Assembly: GCA_019747705.1 (NCBI GenBank)
Contig: JAIEQM010000020.1
Coordinates: 1 to 46,915, forward strand
From: Chitinophagaceae bacterium
GTDB lineage: Bacteria; Bacteroidota; Bacteroidia; Chitinophagales; Chitinophagaceae
DNA: 46,915 bases
Direction of reading: 5' to 3'
Positions 8,521 through 16,791 of this stretch are shown in pieces. A program made the translations under genes and the position numbers. The notes under the pieces are model-generated. The model was not told the DNA's origin. It searched no databases and saw only the letters and a program-made list of their open reading frames with translations. The number at the start of each line of letters is the position of its first letter. Position 1 is the stretch's first letter.

Positions 8521-9024
8521 ATGAAAAGATTGTTCCAACTCAGTCTTGCAGCAGTAGCCCTGTTGTTCGTAACAGGCCTCACCTCCTGTAAAAAGAAAAT
8601 GAAAGATGCCGATATACAGGCAGCTATTGAAAAAGTATTAATGGCCGATCCTGATATGGCCAAAACCACCGTTATGGTGAAAGACGGCGTTGCCACACTT
8701 ACCGGCGAGTGTAAAGATGAAGCCTGCAAAGCAAAATGCGAAACCGCAGTAAAAGCTATTGAAGGTGTAACCAGCGTGGTGAATAATTGCAGTATTGCCC
8801 CCCCTCCGCCTCCTGTAGTTGCCCCTGTTGCGGATGGTTTATCACAGGCTATTACAGATGCATTAAAAGATTATCCCACTGTTAAAAGTGAATTGAAAGA
8901 CGGTGTGCTCACCCTCACAGGTGAAATACAAAAAACAAGTTTGCAAAAGTTAATGCAGGCATTAAATGCACTTAGACCAATGGGAATAAAAAACATTGAA
9001 TCAAAAGGATTAGTAAAAAAATAA
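8521..9024 (+). CDS. Lipoprotein with two BON domains
   Basis: A 167-residue protein with a lipoprotein signal peptide (lipobox LTSC, Cys23). Two BON domains (about 30-92 and 107-165) follow, separated by a proline-rich linker (APPPPPVVAP). Each BON shows the VKDGVATLTGE-like strand pair. BON domains are membrane- or ligand-associating modules of envelope-stress proteins such as OsmY. It is followed after 11 bases by a BON/SH3 protein and is probably co-transcribed with it. TACATTAG about 30 bases upstream, with TTTTG further up, may be the promoter. Confidence 0.87.
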   Translation: MKRLFQLSLAAVALLFVTGLTSCKKKMKDADIQAAIEKVLMADPDMAKTTVMVKDGVATLTGECKDEACKAKCETAVKAIEGVTSVVNNCSIAPPPPPVVAPVADGLSQAITDALKDYPTVKSELKDGVLTLTGEIQKTSLQKLMQALNALRPMGIKNIESKGLVKK

Positions 9025-9035
9025 AAATTATAACT

Positions 9036-9461
9036 ATGGCTTTACAGGATAAATACAAAGAATTAATTGATGCTGCCACTGCAGCCCCTGTTACTAACAT
9101 GCAGGTGCGTGAGCAGGATGGTGTGTTATATATTGATGGCGATGCCAGCGGCGCCGTAAAACAGCAACTCTGGGATATCTACGGAAAGCTGGACCCTGAT
9201 TATTCATCAGGCGATTTAATGCTCAACATCAACAGTGTTGCCGGTATTAGTGAAGGCGCTAAGCTGAAAGTAACTACCAATAAAACCAATTTAAACATCC
9301 GCAAAGGGCCCAGCACCAATGATGATATTGTGGGCAAGGCCGCCCGCCATGAAATTGTTACACTCCTGCGCAAGGAAAACGACCAGTGGTGGTATATCCA
9401 AACCAAGGATGGTGAAGAAGGTTACAGCTTTACACAATACCTCACACCTGTGGAAGGATAA
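9036..9461 (+). CDS. BON-like plus SH3b domain protein
   Basis: A 141-residue protein with no signal peptide. The N-terminal 65 residues resemble a single BON domain (VREQDGVLYIDGDASG). Residues about 75-138 form a bacterial SH3 domain (LNIRKGPSTNDDIVGKA ... WWYIQTKDGEEGYSFTQYL), the kind that binds cell-wall peptides. The lack of an export signal is odd for a wall-binding module; it may act in the cytoplasm or leave by another route. It is the second gene of an apparent two-gene operon with the BON lipoprotein and is closed by a strong terminator. Confidence 0.83.
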   Translation: MALQDKYKELIDAATAAPVTNMQVREQDGVLYIDGDASGAVKQQLWDIYGKLDPDYSSGDLMLNINSVAGISEGAKLKVTTNKTNLNIRKGPSTNDDIVGKAARHEIVTLLRKENDQWWYIQTKDGEEGYSFTQYLTPVEG

Positions 9462-9484
9462 ATTTTCTTTTATGTAAGAAGATG

Positions 9485-9518
9485 ATAAAGGCCTTCGTTT
9501 GAAGGCCTTTATTTTTGG
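9485..9518 (+). terminator. Terminator of the BON-domain operon
   Basis: A 12-bp perfect stem (9485-9496 with 9501-9512) with a GTTT loop, followed by TTTTT. Its stem also ends in A/T runs on the other strand, so it could serve the converging minus-strand gene. Confidence 0.87.
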
Positions 9519-9628
9519 TTGAAGATTATTACGCAAACAACTTTTCTTGCATTGTATAATTTCACCAGCAACAAAAAAACAACAACTTCCGTCATTGCTT
9601 TTTATTTTTTCAGTTACCGGTTTTTGTT

Positions 9629-10837
9629 TTACTGCACCATCAGCTTATCAGCAAACACGGTTTTTAAATCATGATTCAGCACTTTTACCATATACATTCC
9701 TTTGCTCATAGTGCTGTTTAATTCAAGGGCAGACAGTTGCCCGGGCCCGGAAATATTCACAACTTTATTCAGCAGCACTTTGCCACTAATATCCATTACC
9801 TGGATAGTGTATTCCCCTTTCTCCGCTTCATCAAAAATCAACTGCATACGGTTATCAACAATTGGATTCGGGTACATGCTTATTTTTTGACGGCCTGCAA
9901 CAGTTGCACGTTCCAGGTAAGAAGAATTATTCTCTGCCGGTTTACGCAACAGGTACTGGCTTGCCAGATCAGATGCATTCATTCCCGCAGGTGTTTGTGT
10001 AAACGCAGCTTTGGCGGCGAGTGTATTCATATCCACTTTAAAATAAGGTTGATTGCCATTGCTGCAGGCAATAATCAAATTACCTTCTTCATCCACTGCA
10101 GCGCCATTGGTGGTAAACGTTGCAGGTAGTTCTTTAATTTGTCCGAGCAGGGTCGCAATCCTGTTTTTGGGTAAGAACTGAAAGATATAACTGCGTTGGG
10201 TAATGATGTACAGGTTACCATCGGCGCCTGCCACCATATCACCACCCCAACTGGTGCATTGGGTATGAATAGAAATATCCTTATTGGCAGCAGCATCCAC
10301 CAGGTTACCCAAATCAACCAGCTTTGTTTGTTTACCTGTTGAAAACTGAATCACATGGTTGCCATCATTGGTTACGGCATAACCATTGCCATCAGCGCCA
10401 ATGCACATGCGTGTGAAATGATTGGCAGCATCATTCATATTTAATTTACTGAGAACAGTTGATGTGAAGGTGTAGTAAGCAGTTGTGCCTTTACTTAAAT
10501 CAGCCCAGCGTAATTCAGCAATGCGCATGGGTATAAAAAAGAATTTGCTTTGCGCCCTTGAATAAGCTGCTGCCGCCACCATGGAACCTGTTGGGCCATC
10601 ACCTTCTTCTCTTTTAGCGGCAACTGTATTCGTTTCTGCATTCAGCACTGTTACCTGCTGATGGTTATAATCAAAAATGGTTTTGAGTACAACACCTTTA
10701 CCGGCATCTATCATTTTTAAATTGAGCCACTGATAATTATTTTCATCAGACGTAACAGCATACAGCGGTAAAGAACGCTGTGCCTGCATTGCTGTAACAG
10801 TGAGCATTAAAACAGAAAGGAGTAAATTTCTTTTCAT
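9629..10837 (-). CDS. Secreted protein with type IX secretion C-terminal sorting domain
   Basis: A 402-residue protein with a signal peptide ending in MQAQ (about residue 20). The central region looks like a beta-propeller-type repeat protein, with repeated short strands and GADGNLYIITQ/GNGYAVTNDGNH-like blades; its ligand is unknown. The last about 80 residues begin with MYPNPI, the start of the T9SS type A sorting domain, and contain ...YTIQVMDISGKVLLNK and GMYMVKV. It is expected to be exported through the Sec and type IX systems and displayed on, or shed from, the cell surface. Confidence 0.88.
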   Translation of the reverse strand: MKRNLLLSVLMLTVTAMQAQRSLPLYAVTSDENNYQWLNLKMIDAGKGVVLKTIFDYNHQQVTVLNAETNTVAAKREEGDGPTGSMVAAAAYSRAQSKFFFIPMRIAELRWADLSKGTTAYYTFTSTVLSKLNMNDAANHFTRMCIGADGNGYAVTNDGNHVIQFSTGKQTKLVDLGNLVDAAANKDISIHTQCTSWGGDMVAGADGNLYIITQRSYIFQFLPKNRIATLLGQIKELPATFTTNGAAVDEEGNLIIACSNGNQPYFKVDMNTLAAKAAFTQTPAGMNASDLASQYLLRKPAENNSSYLERATVAGRQKISMYPNPIVDNRMQLIFDEAEKGEYTIQVMDISGKVLLNKVVNISGPGQLSALELNSTMSKGMYMVKVLNHDLKTVFADKLMVQ

Positions 10838-10976
10838 CTGTTAATTTTTTATTTGTTATTGTTTGCCGGATGTTATGCCTGTTAAAATAAGCATTCCGGT
10901 TTTTAAATAAATTTTCATTCACAGGCATTTCATAGCTGTAGTTTTAGAGTGTAAAAGTTAGAACTTTTCCGTTTAA

Positions 10977-11001
10977 TAAAAAAGCCCTCTTTGGGGAGGG
11001 C
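10977..11001 (-). terminator. Terminator of murQ
   Basis: On the minus strand, a GCCCTC/GAGGGC stem (11001-10996 with 10989-10984) is followed by a run of T, 26 bases after the murQ stop. The plus strand also has T-rich sequence beyond it. Confidence 0.75.
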
Positions 11002-11026
11002 ATATTATTTTTTTATGAATGGCTGA

Positions 11027-11845
11027 TTACATTTCCATACTGGTTAACGCCTTTTTTACCGTGCCATGCTGCAGTAACAAATCTTTTGCCTGCTCATAAT
11101 TGGTGAGACCACTTTTGAGCATGAGCATTTTTACGCCACGGTCCACCAATTTCTCATTGCTCAGTTGCATATTCACCATGCGGTTATCTTCCACCCTTCC
11201 GAGCTGAATCATTACTGAAGTTGAAATCATATTCAGTACCAGCTTCTGCGCTGTACCGCTTTTCATTCTTGTACTGCCTGTAACAAACTCTGGCCCCACC
11301 ACCACTTCAATAGGATAATCAGCAAAAGAAGAAACAGGTGAATTAGGATTGCAACTGATGCTGCCGGTAATAATATTCCGCTTGCGGCATGCTTCCAGTG
11401 CACCAATTACATAAGGTGTGGCGCCGCTGGCAGCAATACCTATTACAACGTCTTTTTCACTTACATGATATGCTTCCAAATCTGTCCATCCCTGTTCTTT
11501 GCTGTCTTCTGCAAATTCAACCGCATTGGTAATGGCTTTTTCACCACCGGCAATAATACCAATGACCAAACCATAAGGAACACCATAAGTGGGCGGGCAT
11601 TCACTGGCATCCACAATGCCCAATCTTCCGCTGGTACCTGCTCCTATATAAAATAAACGGCCGCCCATCAGCATTTTATCACTGATAGCAGCTACCAATG
11701 GTTCAATTTGTGGAATGGCTTTGGCAACAGCTGCCGGTACGGTGCTATCTTCTTTATTAATGTTGTGCAGTAACTCCGCCACACCCATCTCTTCAAGATG
11801 ATGATAGTTTGATTCCTGTTCTGTAGTTCTTATAAATTGTTCCAT
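11027..11845 (-). CDS. murQ: N-acetylmuramic acid 6-phosphate etherase
   Basis: A 272-residue SIS-domain protein that cleaves the lactyl ether of MurNAc-6-phosphate to give GlcNAc-6-phosphate and lactate, a peptidoglycan-recycling step in the cytoplasm. Family landmarks are IGAGTSGRLGIVDASECPPT (catalytic Glu82), the loop with EDSKEQG (Glu112), IAASGATPYV and VTGSTRMKSGTAQK. It lacks the extra C-terminal helices of the roughly 300-residue enterobacterial form. It lies 7 bases after the MazF gene; the upstream partner kinase is on the far side of that toxin-antitoxin pair, suggesting the recycling operon was interrupted. Confidence 0.95.
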   Translation of the reverse strand: MEQFIRTTEQESNYHHLEEMGVAELLHNINKEDSTVPAAVAKAIPQIEPLVAAISDKMLMGGRLFYIGAGTSGRLGIVDASECPPTYGVPYGLVIGIIAGGEKAITNAVEFAEDSKEQGWTDLEAYHVSEKDVVIGIAASGATPYVIGALEACRKRNIITGSISCNPNSPVSSFADYPIEVVVGPEFVTGSTRMKSGTAQKLVLNMISTSVMIQLGRVEDNRMVNMQLSNEKLVDRGVKMLMLKSGLTNYEQAKDLLLQHGTVKKALTSMEM

Positions 11846-11852
11846 AAATTCT

Positions 11853-12200
11853 CTAATCTAAATCAAGCACGATTTTTAAATTTTCGTTTAATTGCTTTCT
11901 AAGGGTATTAGTTAATGTTCCGGCTTTTCGCAAAAACCTGGTATTATCAATAGCACGAACCTGATCAATTAAAATATCAGAATCCTTCGGCATTCCACAG
12001 GTATTTTTAGGTATATGAATACGAAGGATTTTGCTGCTTCGTACCACATTTGTTGTAACAGGACAGATAATAGTTGAAAGATGAGTTTGATTTAAAAAAT
12101 CTGTTTGAATAACAACAACTGGTCTTTTTTTACCCGGTTCTGTACCTCTTTGCGGATTAAGATCAGCAATCCAAATATCATATTTCCTGATGGCAGCCAT
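11853..12200 (-). CDS. MazF/PemK-type mRNA interferase toxin
   Basis: A 115-residue type II toxin that would cut mRNA. It shows the family pattern: DIWIADLNPQRGTEPGKKRPVVV near the N-terminus, the conserved Ser/Thr strand (LSTIICPVTTNV) and LIDQVRAIDNTRF (conserved DQxRxID). Length is normal and the frame is intact, unlike the other two toxins in this window. It follows its antitoxin after 3 bases and precedes murQ by 7 bases. Expression is probably repressed by the antitoxin at the palindrome upstream. Confidence 0.92.
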   Translation of the reverse strand: MAAIRKYDIWIADLNPQRGTEPGKKRPVVVIQTDFLNQTHLSTIICPVTTNVVRSSKILRIHIPKNTCGMPKDSDILIDQVRAIDNTRFLRKAGTLTNTLRKQLNENLKIVLDLD

Positions 12201-12203
12201 CCG

Positions 12204-12428
12204 TTAATCTTCTAAAGCTTCTAATTCCTCTAAAATTTCTTTTGAGCTTCTCGCTACCAGTTTTGATTCCAATTGAAGTCTTTTCTTGAGCATAACTTTC
12301 TTCTGATACTTATTATAAAAAGAAAGTGCATCATTAATATACCTGTTCCTTGGTTTTCTTATTTTGGCAAGCACTTCTTCCGTTTCTTCAAAAACGGATT
12401 CTGTGAGTTTTAAAGAGAGATTTTTCAT
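12204..12428 (-). CDS. Antitoxin partner of MazF
   Basis: 74 residues from the ATG at 12428, chosen because the longer frame overlaps the kinase gene. The N-terminus (MKNLSLKLTESVFEETEEVL) fits a ribbon-helix-helix-type DNA-binding antitoxin. The middle (RKPRNRYINDALSFYNKYQ) and the acidic tail (EILEELEALED) fit a dimer helix and a toxin-binding tail. A perfect -7 element (TATCTTTG) and an inverted repeat lie 8-28 bases upstream, consistent with autoregulation of the antitoxin-toxin pair. Confidence 0.8.
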   Translation of the reverse strand: MKNLSLKLTESVFEETEEVLAKIRKPRNRYINDALSFYNKYQKKVMLKKRLQLESKLVARSSKEILEELEALED

Positions 12429-12435
12429 GTTCTGA

Positions 12436-12456
12436 GTATATATTACAAAGATATAC
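12436..12456 (-). promoter_or_regulatory. Promoter and operator of the MazF toxin-antitoxin module
   Basis: A perfect inverted repeat GTATAT-N9-ATATAC spans 12436-12456. The minus strand carries TATCTTTG (12453-12446) inside it, an exact match to the Bacteroidetes -7 consensus TAnnTTTG. It sits in the 32-base gap between the kinase stop and the antitoxin ATG, so repressor binding would cover the promoter. Confidence 0.6.
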
Positions 12457-12460
12457 TTTT

Positions 12461-13306
12461 TTAACTGTGATACTCCACCAGCCCTTCCATGGGGTTCTTC
12501 ATAATTCTTCCCATCTGCAGCCCATAACTTTTGCAAAGTTCCTTTAAAACATCTTTGAAAGCAAATGCAACTCCCCCCACAAAATTCACAGGACAAATCC
12601 AGCTTTCTTTGAATTTGTAAATATGATTGAAAAAGAAATCCGTAAAACTGTCTTCAATAATATTTTCAATCATATAATGCCCACGGTTTTCAGAAAGAAA
12701 CATGGCAAAAGATGCCATGTATTTATTGGGCAGGGGCTGACGGTACACTTTATCCAGTATCTCCACCCGGTTCGTTTTAAACTTCAAATCAAACCGGGTC
12801 ATCAGCTCCCCCTCAAACGTATTGTATAAAAAATGCTGAATTACTTTACGGCCCATGTAAGCGCCGCTGCCTTCATCACCCAGCACATAACCCAAACCGG
12901 GGCTGCTTTTTACAATTCGTTTTCCGTTGTAGTAGCAGGCATTAGAACCGGTTCCAAGGATACAGGCAATGCCTTTACTGGCGCCGCAAACACCACGTGC
13001 TGCCCCCATAATATCAGTATCCACATTTATTTTCTTTGCAGTTGAAAACACTTCTTTTAATGCGGCCTTAATATTTTTCACATTCTGCGGATTGCCACAT
13101 CCGGTACCATAATAATGTATTTCGGTAATGGATTCTTTTTTGAGTGCCGGTTTCAGTTCTTTGCTGAGGAGTTTTACAATCTGTTCCCTGCTGAGTAAAT
13201 AGGGGCTGATGCCTGTTGTAAAAAAGATTTTTTTCTTTTTGCCTTTGAGCAAACACCATTCGGCCTTGGTAGCGCCGCTGTCTGCAATAAGTTTTATCCC
13301 CGCCAT
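12461..13306 (-). CDS. BadF/BadG-family amino-sugar kinase (GlcNAc/MurNAc kinase)
   Basis: 281 residues from the ATG at 13306 (MAGIKLIADSGATKAEW). A longer frame up to 13423 is rejected because it overlaps the divergent S41 gene's start. It has the actin-like ATPase fold with phosphate-1 motif ADSGATKAEW, phosphate-2 motif ILGTGSNACYYNG (about 133-146) and GLGYVLGDEGSG. Members phosphorylate N-acetylglucosamine or, next to murQ, MurNAc as in MurK of clostridia. Being upstream of murQ on the same strand makes a recycling kinase the best guess; substrate not proven. Confidence 0.85.
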   Translation of the reverse strand: MAGIKLIADSGATKAEWCLLKGKKKKIFFTTGISPYLLSREQIVKLLSKELKPALKKESITEIHYYGTGCGNPQNVKNIKAALKEVFSTAKKINVDTDIMGAARGVCGASKGIACILGTGSNACYYNGKRIVKSSPGLGYVLGDEGSGAYMGRKVIQHFLYNTFEGELMTRFDLKFKTNRVEILDKVYRQPLPNKYMASFAMFLSENRGHYMIENIIEDSFTDFFFNHIYKFKESWICPVNFVGGVAFAFKDVLKELCKSYGLQMGRIMKNPMEGLVEYHS

Positions 13307-13421
13307 ACCATTATTCGTTTTTATTTGCCTTTGCTGTAAATTATTAAAATCAGAGCAATACTGCAGCACAATATGGTTTATTTTCATCAAATTTGCTGCG
13401 GTTTTATCACAAAATCCAATC

Positions 13422-15017
13422 ATGAATCAAAAGAAACTTCAAATCTGGTTACCCTTACTGCTGGCTGGCGCTGTTGTTCTCGGAATGTTTTTCGGCTACA
13501 AATTGAAAGACAATATGGGTGCCTACGGCCCTTCGTTTTTTGGAAAACAAAAAAGAACCGGGCTGGAAGAAATTCTGGAACTGGTAAAAGCCCATTATGT
13601 GGATACAGTGAATACTGATTCACTCAGTAATACGGCCATACAAAATGTTATCAGCCAGTTGGATCCGCATTCCATTTATATCCCGGCAGATCATGTGCAG
13701 GCAGTGAATGATGATATGAAAGGCAGTTTTGAAGGAGTGGGTATTGAATTTGGATTGATTGGTGATACCGTTACTGTGCTCCAACTTTTTCCCAAAGGTC
13801 CGGCAGAAGCAGCAGGCATTCAGATTGCTGATAAAATTATTTCAGCCAATGATTCCATGGTTTCGGGTAAGAAGGTTGAGTATGAACGCATCCGTAAATT
13901 TTTTCGTGGGCCAAAAGGAACCAGTGTAAAAGTGAAATTATTAAGAGATGGCCAGCCAAAAGAAATCATCATTCAAAGAGGTGTGATCCCTGTAAAATCG
14001 GTTGATGTAGCGTATATGATGGAACCCGGCATTGGGTTCATACGCCTCAGCAAATTTGCAAGCAATACTTACGAAGAGTTTATGCAAAGCCTTGAAGATT
14101 TAAAAAAACAGGGCATGAAAAAACTTATTTTGGATTTGCGTGATAATGGAGGAGGCATGCTGGATGATGCCATACAGATTGCTGATGAATTTTTAGACGA
14201 CAGTAAAGACATTGTATATACCGAAGGCAAATCAACTCCCAAACAAATTTATACGGCCCGCCGGCCCGGTTTGTTTGAAGAAGGAAAACTGGTGTTGCTG
14301 ATTAATGAAGGCAGCGCCAGTGCCAGCGAAGTATTAACCGGCGCCTTACAGGATTGGGACAGAGCCGTAATTGTTGGCCGGCGTTCTTTTGGTAAAGGAC
14401 TTGTACAGGAACAATACCAATTGAGTGATGGCAGTGCATTACGCCTCACCATCAGCCGTTACTTCACCCCTATTGGCCGCAGTATTCAAAAACCTTATAT
14501 AAGAGGTGAATATGGTGATTACAAAGAAGAAATCAACAACCGCTTTAACAACGGCGCCCTCTTTCATAATGACTCCTCCAACCACAAGGGAAAAGCATAT
14601 AAAACAAAAGGTGGCCGCATTGTTTATGGCGGCGGCGGCATCAGTCCTGATGTGTTTGTACCTGCTGATTCAATGGAGTTCCAGTTTTTAAAAAAACATG
14701 AACTGCTGGGCGGTTTAATTGAAGATGCATCTTTTACATACTACATGAGCGGCAAATCAAAACTCAACGGGTTTAAAACACCGCAGGAACTAAAACAGCA
14801 CTTAACCAATGATGGTGGCCTGTGGAATATTTTTCAATCAAAACTGGCAAAAAACAATTTAACGGTTGAAAATTTTTCGCCTGCACAAAAACAATTGATC
14901 AGCGATTATTTAAACTGCATGCTGGGCCGTTTCCTCTGGGGAAATGATGGCTATTTTAAAATGTGCAACTTTAGCGATAAAATGGTGATGAAGGGACTGG
15001 AAGAAGTAAAGAAATAA
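13422..15017 (+). CDS. S41-family C-terminal processing protease with PDZ domain
   Basis: 531 residues from the ATG at 13422 (MNQKKLQIWLPLLLAG); upstream frame extension covers the divergent kinase promoter and is rejected. A single N-terminal membrane anchor or signal (about 7-25) is followed by a PDZ domain (about 103-185, GVGIEFG). The S41 catalytic core has Ser300 in GSASASE and Lys325 in SFGKGLVQ, the Ser-Lys pair with the usual 25-residue spacing. Such periplasmic proteases trim the C-termini of envelope proteins. A C-terminal helical region (about 440-531) is present as in larger Ctp proteins. Confidence 0.94.
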   Translation: MNQKKLQIWLPLLLAGAVVLGMFFGYKLKDNMGAYGPSFFGKQKRTGLEEILELVKAHYVDTVNTDSLSNTAIQNVISQLDPHSIYIPADHVQAVNDDMKGSFEGVGIEFGLIGDTVTVLQLFPKGPAEAAGIQIADKIISANDSMVSGKKVEYERIRKFFRGPKGTSVKVKLLRDGQPKEIIIQRGVIPVKSVDVAYMMEPGIGFIRLSKFASNTYEEFMQSLEDLKKQGMKKLILDLRDNGGGMLDDAIQIADEFLDDSKDIVYTEGKSTPKQIYTARRPGLFEEGKLVLLINEGSASASEVLTGALQDWDRAVIVGRRSFGKGLVQEQYQLSDGSALRLTISRYFTPIGRSIQKPYIRGEYGDYKEEINNRFNNGALFHNDSSNHKGKAYKTKGGRIVYGGGGISPDVFVPADSMEFQFLKKHELLGGLIEDASFTYYMSGKSKLNGFKTPQELKQHLTNDGGLWNIFQSKLAKNNLTVENFSPAQKQLISDYLNCMLGRFLWGNDGYFKMCNFSDKMVMKGLEEVKK

Positions 15018-15019
15018 AA

Positions 15020-15043
15020 AACCATCTCCGTTTAAGAGATGGT
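15020..15043 (+). terminator. Hairpin after the S41 protease gene
   Basis: A 9-bp stem (AACCATCTC with GAGATGGTT) lies just after the stop. It lacks an immediate T-run, so it may only protect the 3' end or be a weak terminator. Confidence 0.4.
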
Positions 15044-15124
15044 TGAATGATGAAGGTTGTTGTTTATTACTTTTCCGGCTGTGTGAAAATTAAATTTGAA
15101 AGTCTGTGATAGCGGCCTTATGAA

Positions 15125-15475
15125 TTATTCCTGTATTTTATTATCAATGGTTTCTTTCTTTTCAATTCTGTAGGAAAGAAATAAGCCGGCGCCTCCGCAT
15201 AAAGCCAGCATGGAAAAATACATTACAGGATTATTTCTGTCCATATGCATCAACTGCTCCGTTAAAATGTAACCAAGGAACAAACCCAATCCGGCTCCCA
15301 TCAACAGTAAACCCCATTTTAAACTGCGGTATGGTGCAGGGCGTGTGGTGTATTCTTTGGGGTTGATTCCTTTTTCAATAAGGGCCATGTTTTCCTTGTT
15401 TCTTAAATAAAACAAGCCAAAGATGGTTCCAAATGCTCCAAGAAAGCCGAGTGTTAAAAAGTATGCTTCGTTCAT
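15125..15475 (-). CDS. DUF6249-like small membrane protein
   Basis: 116 residues from the ATG at 15475 (MNEAYFLTLGFLGAFGTIFG); an upstream ATG (15514) would add 13 unlikely residues. Three hydrophobic segments (about 3-20, 52-72, 84-103) surround a conserved-looking loop ALIEKGINPKEY that I associate with Bacteroidetes proteins annotated DUF6249. It ends in a charged tail. It sits divergent to the ECF sigma factor gene, with about 150 bases between them. In Bacteroidetes such proteins are often found beside sigma/anti-sigma genes, but the function is unknown. Confidence 0.72.
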   Translation of the reverse strand: MNEAYFLTLGFLGAFGTIFGLFYLRNKENMALIEKGINPKEYTTRPAPYRSLKWGLLLMGAGLGLFLGYILTEQLMHMDRNNPVMYFSMLALCGGAGLFLSYRIEKKETIDNKIQE

Positions 15476-15626
15476 AACGATAATTTTTATTGTGGTATAA
15501 AATTGTTTCTGCAACCTATGACTACACCCGAAAAACTTTGGTTACAGCATTTGTTTAAAAATATTTTTTTCAGAAAATCTTCCCGCCTTGTAACCTGATG
15601 CATAAATATGCAGTCTCAACAAACGA

Positions 15627-16211
15627 ATGATGCAGACTGTTCCATCTGACCAGGAAGTGATTGCACAGGTTTTAAAAGGCAATCAGCAAAAGTATGAGCT
15701 GCTGGTAAACAAATACCAAAGCTTTGCTTTTACTATTGCACTTCGTTATACCAAAAACCGTGAAGATGCAGAGGAACTGGCGCAGAGCGCCTTTGTAAAA
15801 GCTTATTTGAATTTAAAGGATTACCGGGGCGATGCTAAATTCAGCACCTGGCTGTACACCATTGTAAGTTCTTTGTGTTTGAGTTTTTTAAGAAAAAAGA
15901 AACTTGATATTCATTCATTAAACCAGGAAGGTGTATTTGAGCGGGCCAATGCAAATGAAAGTAATTTAAAGGCAGATGTTATTGAGCAGCATTCAAGAAC
16001 CGGCCTCTTAAACCGTGCCCTGCAATTACTCAACCCCGATGATGCCAAAGTGCTTACCCTGTTTTACAAAGCAGAGCAAAGCCTGGAAGAAATTGCACAG
16101 ATACTGCATACAGAACCCAATAATGCCAAAGTAAAACTGCACAGGGCAAGACAGCGCTTAAAAGAAACGATGGAAAAACATTTTGCACGGGAGGTGCAGG
16201 AAATCTTTTAA
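15627..16211 (+). CDS. ECF-type RNA polymerase sigma factor
   Basis: 194 residues (two adjacent ATGs at 15627 and 15630). Region 2 is clear (YELLVNKYQSFAFTIALRYTKNREDAEELAQSAFVKAYLNL, with the core-binding DAEELAQ motif) followed by KFSTWLYTIV. Region 4 has a helix-turn-helix (LEEIAQILHTEPNNAKVKLHRARQRLKE). It directs core polymerase to a small stress or envelope regulon. The next gene, 18 bases downstream, encodes a membrane protein with anti-sigma organisation, so the two probably form a regulated pair. Confidence 0.94.
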   Translation: MMQTVPSDQEVIAQVLKGNQQKYELLVNKYQSFAFTIALRYTKNREDAEELAQSAFVKAYLNLKDYRGDAKFSTWLYTIVSSLCLSFLRKKKLDIHSLNQEGVFERANANESNLKADVIEQHSRTGLLNRALQLLNPDDAKVLTLFYKAEQSLEEIAQILHTEPNNAKVKLHRARQRLKETMEKHFAREVQEIF

Positions 16212-16229
16212 TTTTAAACTTCATTCATC

Positions 16230-16745
16230 ATGAAAGAGCAACAAACAGAAGAACAATTGTGGAGTTATATTGATGGCAGTGCTACTGCATCGGAAAAAGC
16301 ATTTGTTGAAAAAATGCTGGCCGCCCATGATGAATGGAAAGCTAAATACAGGGAGCAACTGGAACTGCATCAGTTGCTCATGAGCGAAACCGAACCGGAG
16401 CAACCTTCCCTCCGTTTCAGTAAAAATGTAATGGAACAAATTGCAGACAGGCAGCCAAAAGCGGCCACCAGCAGTTATATCAATAAAAACATTATTCGTT
16501 CCATTGCTGCTTTTTTTATACTCACCATTTCTGCCCTTCTCATTTATTCTTTTACACAGGTAAACTGGGCAGAAACAGGGGGTTCTTCCCTTATTCCTTT
16601 TGATACAAAGGATATAAAATTACCTTCATTTGAACTCTCAAAATATTTCAACAGTTATGTTATCAACGCTATTCTTATGGTAACTGTGGTTCCGGGGCTG
16701 ATGTTCTTTGACGGAATTTTAAGAAGGAAAAAGTCAGCAGCATAA
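16230..16745 (+). CDS. Putative membrane anti-sigma factor
   Basis: A 171-residue protein with an acidic cytoplasmic N-terminus (EEQLWSYIDGSATASEKAFVEKMLAAHDEWKAKY), the pattern of zinc-less anti-sigma domains in Bacteroidetes. Two transmembrane segments (about 90-110 and 145-162) enclose a short periplasmic loop. It starts 18 bases after the sigma-factor stop and is very likely co-transcribed. No HxxxCxxC zinc motif is present. The assignment rests on context and layout rather than a recognised family. Confidence 0.72.
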   Translation: MKEQQTEEQLWSYIDGSATASEKAFVEKMLAAHDEWKAKYREQLELHQLLMSETEPEQPSLRFSKNVMEQIADRQPKAATSSYINKNIIRSIAAFFILTISALLIYSFTQVNWAETGGSSLIPFDTKDIKLPSFELSKYFNSYVINAILMVTVVPGLMFFDGILRRKKSAA

Positions 16746-16767
16746 CCTAACGCTTGTTGTGAAACCG

Positions 16768-16775
16768 TAACTTTG
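16768..16775 (+). promoter_or_regulatory. Promoter -7 element of the cystathionine beta-synthase gene
   Basis: TAACTTTG matches TAnnTTTG exactly, followed by CGG. The ATG lies 16 bases downstream, implying a very short leader. No clear -33 TTTG is present. Confidence 0.55.
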
Positions 16776-16791
16776 CGGCTCAAACCCGGTT

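Noticed and set aside
13209..13421. N-terminal extension of the S41 protease and of the kinase frame
   Set aside because: Both extended frames overlap head-to-head; the inner ATGs give a clean signal/anchor and a clean ATP-binding N-terminus.
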